Source: Desulfonauticus sp. 38_4375
GTDB lineage: Bacteria; Desulfobacterota; Desulfovibrionia; Desulfovibrionales; Desulfonatronovibrionaceae
DNA: 40,465 nt
Reading direction: 5' to 3'
NCBI GenBank assembly: GCA_001507915.1
Contig: LGER01000009.1
Span: forward strand, 1-40,465
The notes under the pieces are model-generated. The model made no database searches. It was given only the letters and a program-made list of their open reading frames with translations, and had not been told where the DNA came from. The position numbers and the translations under genes were made by a program. Below, in pieces: positions 27,740 to 37,414 of this stretch. Every line of letters starts with the position of its first letter. Position 1 is the first letter of the stretch.

Positions 27740-28203
27740 TATCTATCCTCCCTGGGAACAATGGCTGCAGAAAGAATTCCCTGGGCTGCAACCTCTTGCT
27801 TTAAGAGGGCCTGGGCCCTCATTTTCCAGAGATTGAGTTTATGTTTTTCATAGTGTACTTCTAGGGTTAGAGTATCTCCTGGAAAGACAGACTTGCGAAA
27901 GCGCACCTTTTCCATGCCTGTAAACAGAAAAATTTTATCTTCTACTTCTTCCGGGATGCTTTTCATAACCAGGATTCCGCCAGCCTGGGCCAGGGATTCC
28001 AGAATTAATACTCCAGGCATTACAGGATAAGAAGGAAAGTGTCCCTGAAAAAAAGGCTCGTTGATGGAGACGCATTTGATGGCCTTGATGTACTTAAAGG
28101 GTTCATATTCCAGCACTCTATCTACCAGCAAAAAGGGGTAGCGATGGGGTAAAAGCTCTAAGATATCTTTACTTACAATTTCGCCCGGGACTTTTTCTAG
28201 CAT
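27739..28203 (-). CDS. fabZ: (3R)-hydroxyacyl-ACP dehydratase
   Basis: Dehydrates beta-hydroxyacyl-ACP in fatty acid elongation and so competes for the hydroxyacyl-ACP used by LpxA and LpxD. It has 154 residues. LLPHRYPFLLVDRV and the active-site stretch GHFPSYPVMPGVLILESLAQAGG (His and Glu) are typical. It is 4 nt downstream of lpxD and shares one base with lpxA. Confidence 0.98.
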   Translation of the reverse strand: MLEKVPGEIVSKDILELLPHRYPFLLVDRVLEYEPFKYIKAIKCVSINEPFFQGHFPSYPVMPGVLILESLAQAGGILVMKSIPEEVEDKIFLFTGMEKVRFRKSVFPGDTLTLEVHYEKHKLNLWKMRAQALLKQEVAAQGILSAAIVPREDR

Positions 28204-28207
28204 TGCC

Positions 28208-29230
28208 TTATTCTCCTAATTTTTCTTCCAGTTCTTTTAGCTTTTTTTCCAGTTCTTTTATTTTTCTTTGCATTTGAGGTAGCTTGGGTAAAATAGTGGC
28301 TGTTTTTAAAAAAGTGAGATGAGGCATGGCTGGAATGCCTCCCACATCTGTGTTAGGAGGCAAAGATTTACCTACTCCAGATTTGGCAGCCACTCTACAG
28401 CCATCTCCAAGGGTCAAGTGGCCGGCAACTCCCACCTGCCCCGCTAAAATTACCTGCTTGCCCAGGGTGGTGCTGCCAGCAATTCCCACCTGAGCTACCA
28501 AGATGGAGTTTTCTCCTATTTTTACATTATGCCCAATCTGGACCAGATTGTCTATTTTAGTGCCTTTGCCTATTTTGGTTTCTCCTAAGGCTGCCCTGTC
28601 TATGCTGGTGTTGGCTCCTATTTCCACCTCGTCTTCGATAACCACTTTGCCCACTTGAGGAAATTTTTCCAGTCCATAACTGGCCTGGGCAAAGCCAAAA
28701 CCATCACTGCCAATTACTGCCCCAGCGTGTAAGATAACCCTGTTGCCAATTTGGCTTTGAGCCAGGATGGAGACATTGGGGTAAAGCACACAGTCTTCAC
28801 CAATGCTTACCTCTTCACCAATATAACAACCTGAAAATATGGTAGTGTTTTTACCTATTTTTGCCTTTTTACCTATGTACACAAAAGGATAAATGGTAGC
28901 TGTAGGGTCAACCTGGGCTTGGGGATGGATGTAGGCAAGTTCGCTTTGCCCTTGAAAACTGCCCTGAGCTTTAGCAAAAAGTTGAACTGTCCTGGCAAAA
29001 TCCAGATAGGGATTGTTACTAATCAGACACCTTGGAACCTTGTTTGCAAATTCTTCAGCTAAAATCACTGCTCCTGCCTTGGTTTGGCTAAGCAGGGGAG
29101 CATATTTGGGGTTGGCCAAAAAGGATATTTCATCCTCTTTGGCCTCTTCCAAGGTGTTTACTCCCTTAATTTCTAAATCTTCACCCTTGAGGGTGATTCC
29201 CAATTTTTGAGCTAGCTCAGAAAGAAGCAT
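28208..29230 (-). CDS. lpxD: UDP-3-O-acylglucosamine N-acyltransferase
   Basis: The third step of lipid A synthesis, N-acylation of UDP-3-O-acyl-glucosamine. It has 340 residues. An N-terminal uridine-binding domain (about 1-100, with [13 protein letters not shown]) precedes hexapeptide repeats with DGFGFAQ and the catalytic His in [12 protein letters not shown]. The C-terminal helix is coiled-coil ([16 protein letters not shown]), as in LpxD trimers. The ATG shares its first base with the stop codon of the OmpH-like gene upstream. Confidence 0.97.
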   Translation of the reverse strand: MLLSELAQKLGITLKGEDLEIKGVNTLEEAKEDEISFLANPKYAPLLSQTKAGAVILAEEFANKVPRCLISNNPYLDFARTVQLFAKAQGSFQGQSELAYIHPQAQVDPTATIYPFVYIGKKAKIGKNTTIFSGCYIGEEVSIGEDCVLYPNVSILAQSQIGNRVILHAGAVIGSDGFGFAQASYGLEKFPQVGKVVIEDEVEIGANTSIDRAALGETKIGKGTKIDNLVQIGHNVKIGENSILVAQVGIAGSTTLGKQVILAGQVGVAGHLTLGDGCRVAAKSGVGKSLPPNTDVGGIPAMPHLTFLKTATILPKLPQMQRKIKELEKKLKELEEKLGE

Positions 29231-29766
29231 TATTTTTTACCCTTTTTGGCTTCTTTTTTCCAGGCCTTGTTTAGTTCAGCCATGATTTCATTGGTAATAT
29301 CTACCTTTTCAGTGGCAAATAAAAGTCCGCTGGCTCGCATATCCCAGATAGCAGTATAGTTGTTCTTTTGGGCATATTCTTTGATTACTTGTGCCAGCAC
29401 TTGAATGATTGGTTCGCTTAATTTCTGTTCTTCCAATTTGAGTTTCCTCTGATAGGCTTGAACGGTATCTTGATAATCTCTGACTTTTTTACGAAATTCC
29501 AATTCTTTATCCTGTTTGGCTTCTTGACTTAAAACCAGGGATTGCTTTTGCAACTCTTCTCTTAGGGTTTGCAGTTCTTTTTTTTGTTTTTCTATGTCTT
29601 CCTGCATTCCCTTGGTACTTTCTTTTAACTGTTTTAGCGCTTGTTGGCCGGGTTCAGATTGACTTAAGACCTTTTGCATGTCCACTACGCCGATTTTGGT
29701 TTCAGCCAGAGCTAAGGAAGTGATAAATAAAGTGAGTAACACACTTAAACTTAAGATTTTTTTCAT
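29230..29766 (-). CDS. skp: OmpH/Skp-family periplasmic chaperone
   Basis: 178 residues from the ATG at 29766, which has an excellent Shine-Dalgarno (aaggag). A longer frame from 29808 would put 14 residues ahead of the signal peptide and overlap bamA, so it is not preferred. Signal peptide [22 protein letters not shown] is followed by [15 protein letters not shown], the OmpH signature, and a long coiled coil rich in Lys, Gln and Glu (about 45-120). Skp holds unfolded outer-membrane proteins before BamA inserts them, which fits its place right after bamA. Confidence 0.93.
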   Translation of the reverse strand: MKKILSLSVLLTLFITSLALAETKIGVVDMQKVLSQSEPGQQALKQLKESTKGMQEDIEKQKKELQTLREELQKQSLVLSQEAKQDKELEFRKKVRDYQDTVQAYQRKLKLEEQKLSEPIIQVLAQVIKEYAQKNNYTAIWDMRASGLLFATEKVDITNEIMAELNKAWKKEAKKGKK

Positions 29767-29788
29767 TGAAGACTCCTTTTTTTGATTT

Positions 29789-32455
29789 TTAATAAAACTG
29801 TCCAACACTAAATTCTAATTTCTTGGGGCGCTCTCCGTCAAGTTCGTCCAGGGCATAACCAAACTCCAGACGCAAGGGCCCCAAAGGAGAATACCAGCGG
29901 ATACCTGTACCCACACTTTTATAGAGGTCTGTATCCATGCTTTCACTTTCATCCCAGGTATTGCCTGCATCAAAGAAAACAAGCCCCAGGATGCCCATTT
30001 CCTTGTAAAGGGGAAAGAGGTATTCCACATTGGTGAAAAATTCCTTATTACCACCTTTATAATCTCCATTATCATACTTGGGAGCGATTTCCCGGCCAGG
30101 ATATCCACGCACTGAATCAATTCCGCCTAAATAAAAGCGTTCAAAGGTAGGAATTTCTTCCTCGCCATTTTTGGTTACATAGCCTAAACGGAAATGCCAG
30201 TGAAAAATGTGTTCCCACCAGAGGGGTTTGTAGTAGCTAAAGTCATAAATGGTTTTGATAAAGTTATCATCTCCGCCAATAACTCCTCCTGAGTACTCCA
30301 GGGAAAGGGTGTTTTTGGTCCCCCTGGTAGGATTTAAAAGCCTATCCGTAGTATCCCGGCTAATGGAAGCATAAAGGGTACTGGCCCAGTTATCTCCTTC
30401 CATGTCTTTGATGTCTTCATCTGCGTCTTCGTCCACATTGGAGATGGTGTATTGTTCTAAACGATAGCTCCAGCTCAAGGCAGTGTATTCTCCTAAAGGA
30501 TAGGCAAAGTTTAGTTTGCCACCAGTACTGGTTTTGTCAAAATCAAAGTATTCTTCTGAACTTCTATAGGCTGAAAAGCCTACCCCTAATTTGCTATCGT
30601 TATATCTTGGATTCCAGAAATAACCGGTATAACTGGTGCGTCGACCACTAAAGGTGCCAGTAAGTCCAGTTTCATAACCTTTTCCAAAGAGGTTACGCTT
30701 TTGGATTCTGGCGGTAAAAAAGACCTTATCCAAAGAAGAATAACCTGCTCCAGCAGAAATCATGCCGGTTGGCTTTTCCTTTACCTTGACCACCAAATCC
30801 ATTTCTGAAGGTGTGGAAGCAGGTACGGTTTGAATGTCTACGGTTTCAAAGTAATCTAGTTTGTTTAAGCGCACATTGGAGCGTTTTAATTTCTGGCCAC
30901 TAAAGAGGTCTCCATCTACCAAACGCATTTCCCTACGAATTACATTGTCCCTGGTATAGGTATTCCCTTCTATAAGTAGTCGCCTGATATAGACCTTTTC
31001 TCCCTTTTTAGGAATGTAGCTTACATCCACCACTTTTTCTTTAGGATTGGGATTTAGGTCTACATCACACTCAGCATAGGCATAGCCATAGTTGGTGTAA
31101 AAGTCTGCCAGCTTTTGGCTATCATCTCTAAGTACTGAACGGTCAAAGTATTCTTTGTCCCTGGCCAAGTCATCCATTTTTATCAGGCCATATAGGGTGT
31201 CCAGAGGGAAAAGTCCTTCTTCTTCAATGCTTACCTTCCCTACCCGGTAGCGCTCACCTTCATGTACTTTAAAAGTAATGTAGATGCCATCCTCTTTAGA
31301 TTTTACTTCAGGTTTGCCCACTTTGGCCTCAATAAATCCTCTATTGCCATAGTAAGCCTCAATAAAGGCAGCATCCCTTTCCAGATATTCTTCCTTTAAA
31401 ATACCTGTTCCTGTGAGCCAGGAAAAGATTCCCCGTTCCTGCAAGGCCAGTTCGTCTTTGATGTCATCAGGGTCTAATTGTTTGGCGCCTTCAATGGTAA
31501 TCTTTTTTATGTAGAGTTTTTTACCTTCATCAATGACAAAAACAAGTCTTGCTGCTTTTTGGCCATCACCTTCCAGTTTATAGCTTACTTTGGCCTGGTA
31601 AAATCCCTTTTTACGATAGAGTTCTCTAATTTTATCCAGGTCTTCAGAAACGATTTTTAAGTTTAAAATGGAGCCTTTTTTACTGGAGATAGCTTCCAGA
31701 ATGTCATCTGCATCAATTTCCTTGGCTCCTTCCACACTAATGGCTTGAATAAGAGGCTTTTCCTTGACTTCGATAATGAGTTTTTTCCCTTCAGGCACAT
31801 CTGCAAGCCCAAAACGAATATCCTGAAAATAACCCAGGTCATAGAGGTTTTTTAAATCTTCGTTTATGGTTTTGGGGTCAAAGATATCTCCCTTTTTGGT
31901 TTTTAAACGCAGTAAAATGGTTTCCTTATCTAAGATTTTGTTGCCTTTTACTTCTATTTCAGCGATTTGTTCCTTTTTTAAGACTTCTAGTTTTATTTTT
32001 GCCACCAATTCATCTACTGCAGGCAAAAGGTTAATTAAACCCTTTTTGACTACAAAAAGGGCTTTGGCTGGCTTTAGGCCATAGGCTTCCACCAATCTGG
32101 TATCCAGGCTTATACTCTCACCCACCTGGCTAAAACTTCCATAAAGCCCCAGGTTGGCATCCAAAAGCAAAGAGAGGTTTTTTACTGTGCTTAAGTCCAG
32201 ATACTCCACCTGTTCTTCTTCCAGGACCTTTTGCACCTTGTCTAATTCCACGGTCTGAAATCCCTGGGCTTCAAGGCGCTCTTTGAGAAGTTTGGGCAGA
32301 CTTTCCTTAAGGTAGCTCACATCTTCAGGCCCGTTAATTTCAAAGGGGAAGACAGCTATGGTAATTTTCCCCAGGTCTTGAGCTGGACTTAAGCCGGGAA
32401 GGAGAAAGAGAAAAAATAAAAGGTAGATGCCTATGGAACTAAATTTTAAGCGCAT
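29789..32455 (-). CDS. bamA: Outer-membrane protein assembly factor BamA with N-terminal extension
   Basis: Inserts beta-barrel proteins into the outer membrane. It has 888 residues from the ATG at 32455, chosen because caggag lies just upstream and the protein then begins with a signal peptide (about 1-26). Residues about 27-165 form an extra domain before the POTRAs (ITIAVFPFEINGPEDV, then a LLKERLEAQGFQTVELDK-type helix), resembling TolB-like N-terminal domains. Five POTRA repeats follow (about 165-500; IAEIEVKGNKILDKETI starts the first). The 16-strand barrel fills the rest, with the lid-lock motif region VRGYPGREIAP. It ends in Tyr rather than the usual Phe. It lies between lolD, which it overlaps by 17 bp, and skp. 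Confidence 0.95.
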   Translation of the reverse strand: MRLKFSSIGIYLLFFLFLLPGLSPAQDLGKITIAVFPFEINGPEDVSYLKESLPKLLKERLEAQGFQTVELDKVQKVLEEEQVEYLDLSTVKNLSLLLDANLGLYGSFSQVGESISLDTRLVEAYGLKPAKALFVVKKGLINLLPAVDELVAKIKLEVLKKEQIAEIEVKGNKILDKETILLRLKTKKGDIFDPKTINEDLKNLYDLGYFQDIRFGLADVPEGKKLIIEVKEKPLIQAISVEGAKEIDADDILEAISSKKGSILNLKIVSEDLDKIRELYRKKGFYQAKVSYKLEGDGQKAARLVFVIDEGKKLYIKKITIEGAKQLDPDDIKDELALQERGIFSWLTGTGILKEEYLERDAAFIEAYYGNRGFIEAKVGKPEVKSKEDGIYITFKVHEGERYRVGKVSIEEEGLFPLDTLYGLIKMDDLARDKEYFDRSVLRDDSQKLADFYTNYGYAYAECDVDLNPNPKEKVVDVSYIPKKGEKVYIRRLLIEGNTYTRDNVIRREMRLVDGDLFSGQKLKRSNVRLNKLDYFETVDIQTVPASTPSEMDLVVKVKEKPTGMISAGAGYSSLDKVFFTARIQKRNLFGKGYETGLTGTFSGRRTSYTGYFWNPRYNDSKLGVGFSAYRSSEEYFDFDKTSTGGKLNFAYPLGEYTALSWSYRLEQYTISNVDEDADEDIKDMEGDNWASTLYASISRDTTDRLLNPTRGTKNTLSLEYSGGVIGGDDNFIKTIYDFSYYKPLWWEHIFHWHFRLGYVTKNGEEEIPTFERFYLGGIDSVRGYPGREIAPKYDNGDYKGGNKEFFTNVEYLFPLYKEMGILGLVFFDAGNTWDESESMDTDLYKSVGTGIRWYSPLGPLRLEFGYALDELDGERPKKLEFSVGQFY

Positions 32456-33122
32456 GTAATTCTCCTGCGTGTAATTCATAGTGTTTATTCATCAGCCTGG
32501 CCAATTCCAGGTTGTGGGTGACCACCACGAGAGTGGTCTTTAATTTCTGGTTTAACTCTACCAGTAAATTGCCCACTAATTGTTCATTTTTTTCATCTAA
32601 ATTGCCGGTGGGTTCGTCTGCCAGAATTACCTCTGGGTTGAGGGAAATAGCCCTGGCAATGGCCACTCGCTGTCTTTCTCCGCCAGAAAGGGTGGTTACT
32701 GACTGACTAGAAAGATTTTCAACTCCTACAAGAGAAAGGGCCTCTTTTGCAAGAGAAAAACTTTCTCTTTTGCTCAACCCCTGAATTATGCCAGGTAAGG
32801 CCACATTTTCCAGCACAGAAAACTCAGGCAAAAGGTGATGAAATTGAAAAACAAAACCTAGCGAGCGGTTGCGAAAAAAAGCCTTTTCCTCAATGGAAAA
32901 TTTGAACAATTCCTTGTCCTTAAAAAAAATCTCTCCCCAGGAAGGCTCATCCAGGGTGCCCAGGATATGCAATAAAGTGGATTTGCCTGAGCCAGAAGTT
33001 CCCAAGATGGCCAGAGAATCGCCTGGAAAAATTTCCAGACAGATATTTTTGAGAATGGTGATTTTTTCTTTTCCGGAGTAAACTTCTTTTCCTAAGTTTT
33101 TTAACTTATAAAGTGGTTGCAT
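32439..33122 (-). CDS. lolD: Lipoprotein-releasing ABC transporter ATP-binding protein
   Basis: Powers release of outer-membrane lipoproteins from the inner membrane, with LolC/E. It has 227 residues. Walker A is GTSGSGKSTLLHI, the Q-loop FVFQFHHLLPEFSVLENVALP is typical for LolD, the signature is LSGGERQRVAIARA, and Walker B is VILADEPTGNLDE. It starts 3 nt after lolC and overlaps bamA by 17 bp. Similar to MacB-type ATPases, but the context supports Lol. Confidence 0.94.
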   Translation of the reverse strand: MQPLYKLKNLGKEVYSGKEKITILKNICLEIFPGDSLAILGTSGSGKSTLLHILGTLDEPSWGEIFFKDKELFKFSIEEKAFFRNRSLGFVFQFHHLLPEFSVLENVALPGIIQGLSKRESFSLAKEALSLVGVENLSSQSVTTLSGGERQRVAIARAISLNPEVILADEPTGNLDEKNEQLVGNLLVELNQKLKTTLVVVTHNLELARLMNKHYELHAGELHALKI

Positions 33123-33125
33123 AAA

Positions 33126-34355
33126 CTACTCGTAGCGTAGAGCATTAGCTGGGTTTAGTTTAGCTGCCTGTTTCGCCGGGTACAAGGTAGCTAGAAAACA
33201 GAGCAATATGGCCATAACACCTATTAAGACCAAATCCAGAGGTCGATGCAAAATGGGTAGATGATCCAAATAATAAACATCTGCTGGCAGTTTAATGAAC
33301 TGATACTTTTTGAGAAGAAAACTAATCCCCAGCCCCAGGGTATAACCCAGAGCAGTACCAATACAGCCAATAATGGTTCCCTGGAGCATAAATATTTTAC
33401 GAATCCTTTGAGGCGTAGCACCCATGGAAATCATGACTGCAATGTCCCTGGTCTTTTCCATTACCAGCATAATCAGGGTTGTGATAATACTAAAGGAACC
33501 CACTAACACGATCATGAGTAAAATTACGCCCATGGCAGTTTTTTCCAGTTTAAGCGCAGAAAAAAGGTTTTGATTCATTTCTATCCAGTTGCGAGTGTAA
33601 TAGGGAAAGTTGCCAATGGCCTTTAGAATCTGTTGGGCAATTTCAGGGGCCCTGTACACTTCAAAGACGCGTATTTCTAGAGCAGTAACGCCTTGTTGTT
33701 TAAATCCCAGGAGTTTACCTGCTTGAGAAAGGGAAACATAGCCCAAAGAGGAGTCGTACTCATAGACTCCGGTTTTAAAGATGCCCACTACCTCAAAGGT
33801 CTTTATCTTGGGTGAAAAGCCTGCACTGCTTTTTTCTCCACTGGGAGCCAGGATATTTACCTTGCTACCCAGGGTGAGGTTTAGTCTATCAGCCAATTCC
33901 TTACCCAGGATTATAGCGGGAAAGGGATTTTCCTGTTTGAGATTACTGCTTTTTCCCAGGATAAGAATTTTGTTTAGCTCAAATACTGAATCAGCCCCCA
34001 GAGGGTCGATGCCTCGTAGGACCAATCCCTTTACTCCTCCAGGCCCACTGGCCATTACTTCACTGTAAATAAAGGGAGCAACTGCCTTTACTCCTTTTAT
34101 CTGGCTGATTTTTTCTTCCAGCTGATGGTAGTCGGTAATCAGGCCATTGTAGCTGCCCACTAGGACGTGGGCGTTAATCCCCAGGATTTTTTCCTGCAGG
34201 TTTTGGCTAAAACCATTCATTACCCCCAGGACAATGATAAGAGCAGCTACGCCTAAGGCCACTCCTAAAATAGAGATAAAGGTAATAACCGAGATAAAAG
34301 TTTGCTTCTGTCTGGCTAAAAGATATTTTTGGGCAACAAAAAGTTCAAATTTCAT
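33126..34355 (-). CDS. lolC: Lipoprotein-releasing ABC permease LolC/LolE
   Basis: 409 residues. [36 protein letters not shown] is the LolC/E signature at the first membrane helix (about 20-45). A periplasmic domain covers about 50-265. Three more helices follow near 275-300, 320-350 and 370-395, ending in the family's PAxxAAKLNPANALRYE. Only one permease gene is present, so a LolC-type homodimer, or a LolE elsewhere, is likely. The ATG overlaps the lysS stop by one base. Confidence 0.93.
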   Translation of the reverse strand: MKFELFVAQKYLLARQKQTFISVITFISILGVALGVAALIIVLGVMNGFSQNLQEKILGINAHVLVGSYNGLITDYHQLEEKISQIKGVKAVAPFIYSEVMASGPGGVKGLVLRGIDPLGADSVFELNKILILGKSSNLKQENPFPAIILGKELADRLNLTLGSKVNILAPSGEKSSAGFSPKIKTFEVVGIFKTGVYEYDSSLGYVSLSQAGKLLGFKQQGVTALEIRVFEVYRAPEIAQQILKAIGNFPYYTRNWIEMNQNLFSALKLEKTAMGVILLMIVLVGSFSIITTLIMLVMEKTRDIAVMISMGATPQRIRKIFMLQGTIIGCIGTALGYTLGLGISFLLKKYQFIKLPADVYYLDHLPILHRPLDLVLIGVMAILLCFLATLYPAKQAAKLNPANALRYE

Positions 34356-35869
34356 TAGCTAGAAGGAGTTTCTGGCCTTAAGAGCGGAAATAGAATTACC
34401 TCTCTAATAGAAGGAGAATTGGTTAGGAGCATGACCAGACGGTCAATACCAATTCCTTCTCCTCCTGCTGGAGGCATTCCATATTCTAAAGCCCGAATGT
34501 AATCTTCATCCATAAAATGGGCTTCTTCATCTCCTGCTTCTTTTTCTTTGACCTGTTCTAAAAAGCGCTCTTTTTGATCAAAGGGATCATTTAGTTCAGA
34601 AAAGGCATTGGCCATTTCTCTACCAGCAATAAAAAGCTCAAACCTATCAGTAATTGTAGGATCTTGTTCATTGCGTCTGGAAAGGGGAGATATGTCTGTG
34701 GGATAGTGGTAAATAAAATGAGGCTGGATGAGTTTGGGCTCTACTAAAAGGTCAAAAAGCTTGGCCTGCACTTTGCCCAGCTTTTCCCCTTCGATTACCT
34801 TTTCTCCCAATTTTTTGACCAGCTCTTTGGCTGTTTCATAATTTTGATATTCTTCTGGCTTTAAATTGCCTATTTTTTCCAGAGATTCATAAAAAGAAAG
34901 TTTGTTCCAGGGGGGAGTAAGGTCTATTTCATGCTCTCCATAAGGTATTTTCATGGAGCCGCAGACTTCCAGGGCTAGTTTGGAAAAGAGTTCTTCAGTG
35001 AGTTCCATAAGCATTTTAAAATCTGCATAGGCCATGTAGAACTCTAACATGGTAAATTCTGGGTTGTGCTGGGTAGAAATACCTTCGTTTCTAAAATTGC
35101 GGTTTATCTCATAAACCCGTTCAAAGCCACCTACCAAAAGTCTCTTCAGGTAGAGTTCTGGAGCAATACGCAAGTATAACTGCATGTCCAGGGCATTGTG
35201 GTGAGTGATAAAGGGCTTGGCTGTAGCTCCACCTGGAATAGGCTGCATCATGGGAGTTTCTACTTCTAAAAAACCCCTTTGGTCTAAGAAATTGCGAATA
35301 AAACGCACAATTTGAGAGCGTTTAATAAAAATTTCTCTGGACCTGGGATTGACAATAAGGTCCACATAGCGCTGACGATAGCGTAGCTCCACATCCTTTA
35401 GGCCGTGGTATTTTTCAGGCAAGGGGCGTAAGGACTTGGTGACCAATTCTACTTTGTCTGCTTTGATGGTAAGTTCGCCTGTTTGGGTTTTAAACAGAGT
35501 ACCCTTAACCCCTACAATATCCCCAATGTCAAACTTTTTAAAAACTTGATTATAAAATTCTTTGCCTAAAAGGTCCCTTTGGGCATAGACCTGAATTTTG
35601 CCAGAGTGGTCCTGAATATGAAAAAAGGTAACTCGCCCAAAGGAGCGCAGGGCCATAATCCTACCAGCCACTACAAAGGATTTATCTAGATTTTCCAGCT
35701 CTTCAGCTGGAAGGTCTTTATATTTTTCTACAATGGGTTTTATGTCATCCTGTTTGCGAAAGGTATTGGGATAGATGGCAATGCCATCTTGTTGAAATTT
35801 TAAGGCTTTTTCCTTACGCTGGCGAATAAGGCGATTTTCATCCTGTTGAGTTTGACTTTCCTTGTTCAA
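34355..35869 (-). CDS. lysS: Lysyl-tRNA synthetase, class II
   Basis: Charges tRNA-Lys. It has 504 residues. The OB-fold anticodon domain covers about 60-165 ([21 protein letters not shown]). The class II core has motif 2 [21 protein letters not shown] and motif 3 [24 protein letters not shown]. The start is TTG, supported by a gagg stretch 8 nt upstream. First gene of the nine-gene lysS-to-lpxI block; the 147-nt gap before it should hold the block's promoter, but only a TTGACG with no good -10 partner was seen. Confidence 0.97.
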   Translation of the reverse strand: MNKESQTQQDENRLIRQRKEKALKFQQDGIAIYPNTFRKQDDIKPIVEKYKDLPAEELENLDKSFVVAGRIMALRSFGRVTFFHIQDHSGKIQVYAQRDLLGKEFYNQVFKKFDIGDIVGVKGTLFKTQTGELTIKADKVELVTKSLRPLPEKYHGLKDVELRYRQRYVDLIVNPRSREIFIKRSQIVRFIRNFLDQRGFLEVETPMMQPIPGGATAKPFITHHNALDMQLYLRIAPELYLKRLLVGGFERVYEINRNFRNEGISTQHNPEFTMLEFYMAYADFKMLMELTEELFSKLALEVCGSMKIPYGEHEIDLTPPWNKLSFYESLEKIGNLKPEEYQNYETAKELVKKLGEKVIEGEKLGKVQAKLFDLLVEPKLIQPHFIYHYPTDISPLSRRNEQDPTITDRFELFIAGREMANAFSELNDPFDQKERFLEQVKEKEAGDEEAHFMDEDYIRALEYGMPPAGGEGIGIDRLVMLLTNSPSIREVILFPLLRPETPSS

Positions 35870-35962
35870 TGTTCTGACCTCGTGTGAAAAATTAAAACAA
35901 TTTAGTTATTTTAAATCGCTGCGGGCGTCAAGGAAAAGGAAGAGTGGGGGGAGGGAGTTTAA

Positions 35963-35993
35963 AATTCTCTTTATTTTCGTATTGAAAAGAATT
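35963..35993. repeat. Imperfect inverted repeat upstream of the sigma-54 activator at 36017
   Basis: AATTCT (35963-35968) and AGAATT (35988-35993) are perfect 6-bp arms, and a one-base bulge lets the pairing extend to about 9 bp. It ends 23 nt before the ATG, in the divergent gap shared with lysS (35870-36016). It is AT-rich, so weakly stable. It may be an operator; the rest of this gap shows no convincing promoter. Confidence 0.3.
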
Positions 35994-36016
35994 GGCTAAA
36001 AGTTTAGAAGCTAAGT

Positions 36017-37396
36017 ATGGCTAAAAGAAAAGTACTTTTTATTTGCAAGCCAGAGCTTATCACTCCTTTCTATGCTTTTTTTCAGGAGCAGGAAATAGAA
36101 GTGCTTTTGGCAGAAAATTTTTCAGGTGCCATTAAAAGCTTACAAAGTGCAGAAGTAGAATTGATCTTTGTGCAGACTGGTTTACCTGGCTTTAGAGTAG
36201 AAGGCTTTTTGGCCTGGCTGGAAGAGAAGGGACACCAGGTTCCGGTTTACATCTTAAGCAAGCAAGGTAATAGTCTGGAAGCCAAGAAATTTTTAGAAGC
36301 AGGGGCCAAAGACTACTGGCTTTTGCCCTTAACTGAAGAAAAATTGGGCCTTCTTTTGTCCTTTCCCCAGGAAAAAAAGAGTGTACTTGCAGAACAGGAA
36401 AAGATTTCGTTTTCCAATAAAGAAATTCTGGGTAATCACCCAAAAATAAAAACCTTGCTGGAGTTAGCTAAAAGAGTGGCCAGGTCCAAGGCTTCGGTCT
36501 TGATTAGTGGAGAATCTGGCACAGGCAAGGAACTATTGGCCAGGTTTATCCATCAGCACAGCGGGCGCAAAGGCCCTTTTGTGGCCATTAACTGTGCAGC
36601 ATTACCAGAACATTTACTGGAGAGCGAACTTTTTGGCCATGAAAAAGGAGCTTTTACTGGGGCCATTGCCAGAAAATTGGGTAAGTTTGAATTGGCTAAT
36701 GGGGGCACCATCCTTTTGGATGAAGTAACAGAGATGGACTTTAACTTACAGGCCAAGTTGTTGAGGGTACTGCAGGAGGAAGAATTTGATAGGGTTGGCG
36801 GAACAGAAAGCGTAAAAGTGGATGTAAGAGTGATAGCTACCACCAACCGAAACATTGAAGAGTGGATTAAGGAAAACAAGTTTAGAGAAGACTTATATTA
36901 CCGTTTAAATGTAATTCCCTTAAAAATTCCTCCCTTAAGAGAAAGGGGAGAAGATATTTTGCTTTTAGCCAGTGCCTTTGTGCAAAAGTTTTGCCTGGAG
37001 TATAAATTGGGCCCCAAGTTCTTTTCTGAAGAAGCCAAAAGATGGCTTTTAAATTATAATTGGCCTGGCAATGTGCGAGAGCTTCAAAATTTGATGGAAA
37101 GGGCAGTTCTTATTGCCCAGGAAAATAAAATTACCTCCAAACACTTTCTTGTGGAAAATAGCCTGGAAGACTTTGTCCAGGAACAGGTAAAGGAAAAAAC
37201 AGAAGAGCAAAGAGAAGACACTCTTTTAACTCAAGAGGTGTTGCCTCTGGCTGAAATGGAGCAAAAAATGATTTTGCGCAGCCTAAAACTTACAGGAGGC
37301 AACCGCTCTCAGGCCTCTCAGCTTTTAGGCATTTCTGTTAGAACTTTGCGGAACAAGTTAAATGAATATAAAAAGCAGGGGATAAAAATTCCTTAA
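36017..37396 (+). CDS. Sigma-54-dependent regulator with degenerate receiver domain
   Basis: 459 residues: an N-terminal receiver-like domain (1-120), a sigma-54 AAA+ domain (about 140-370) and a C-terminal Fis helix-turn-helix (about 415-459, NRSQASQLLGISVRTLRNKL). The AAA+ part is complete: GESGTGKE, an intact GAFTGA (about residues 209-214), LLDEVTEMD and the NWPGNVRELQNL box. The receiver has lost its phosphorylation chemistry: the acidic pair is Cys10-Lys11, the phospho-Asp position is Gln53, and the conserved Lys is Leu103. It cannot be a normal phospho-acceptor. The AAA+ part resembles FlrC/FleR-type flagellar regulators, but no flagellar gene is nearby. It is followed by an aminotransferase gene 18 nt downstream. 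Confidence 0.92.
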   Translation: MAKRKVLFICKPELITPFYAFFQEQEIEVLLAENFSGAIKSLQSAEVELIFVQTGLPGFRVEGFLAWLEEKGHQVPVYILSKQGNSLEAKKFLEAGAKDYWLLPLTEEKLGLLLSFPQEKKSVLAEQEKISFSNKEILGNHPKIKTLLELAKRVARSKASVLISGESGTGKELLARFIHQHSGRKGPFVAINCAALPEHLLESELFGHEKGAFTGAIARKLGKFELANGGTILLDEVTEMDFNLQAKLLRVLQEEEFDRVGGTESVKVDVRVIATTNRNIEEWIKENKFREDLYYRLNVIPLKIPPLRERGEDILLLASAFVQKFCLEYKLGPKFFSEEAKRWLLNYNWPGNVRELQNLMERAVLIAQENKITSKHFLVENSLEDFVQEQVKEKTEEQREDTLLTQEVLPLAEMEQKMILRSLKLTGGNRSQASQLLGISVRTLRNKLNEYKKQGIKIP

Positions 37397-37414
37397 AGTG
37401 AAAGGAGAAAGTAA

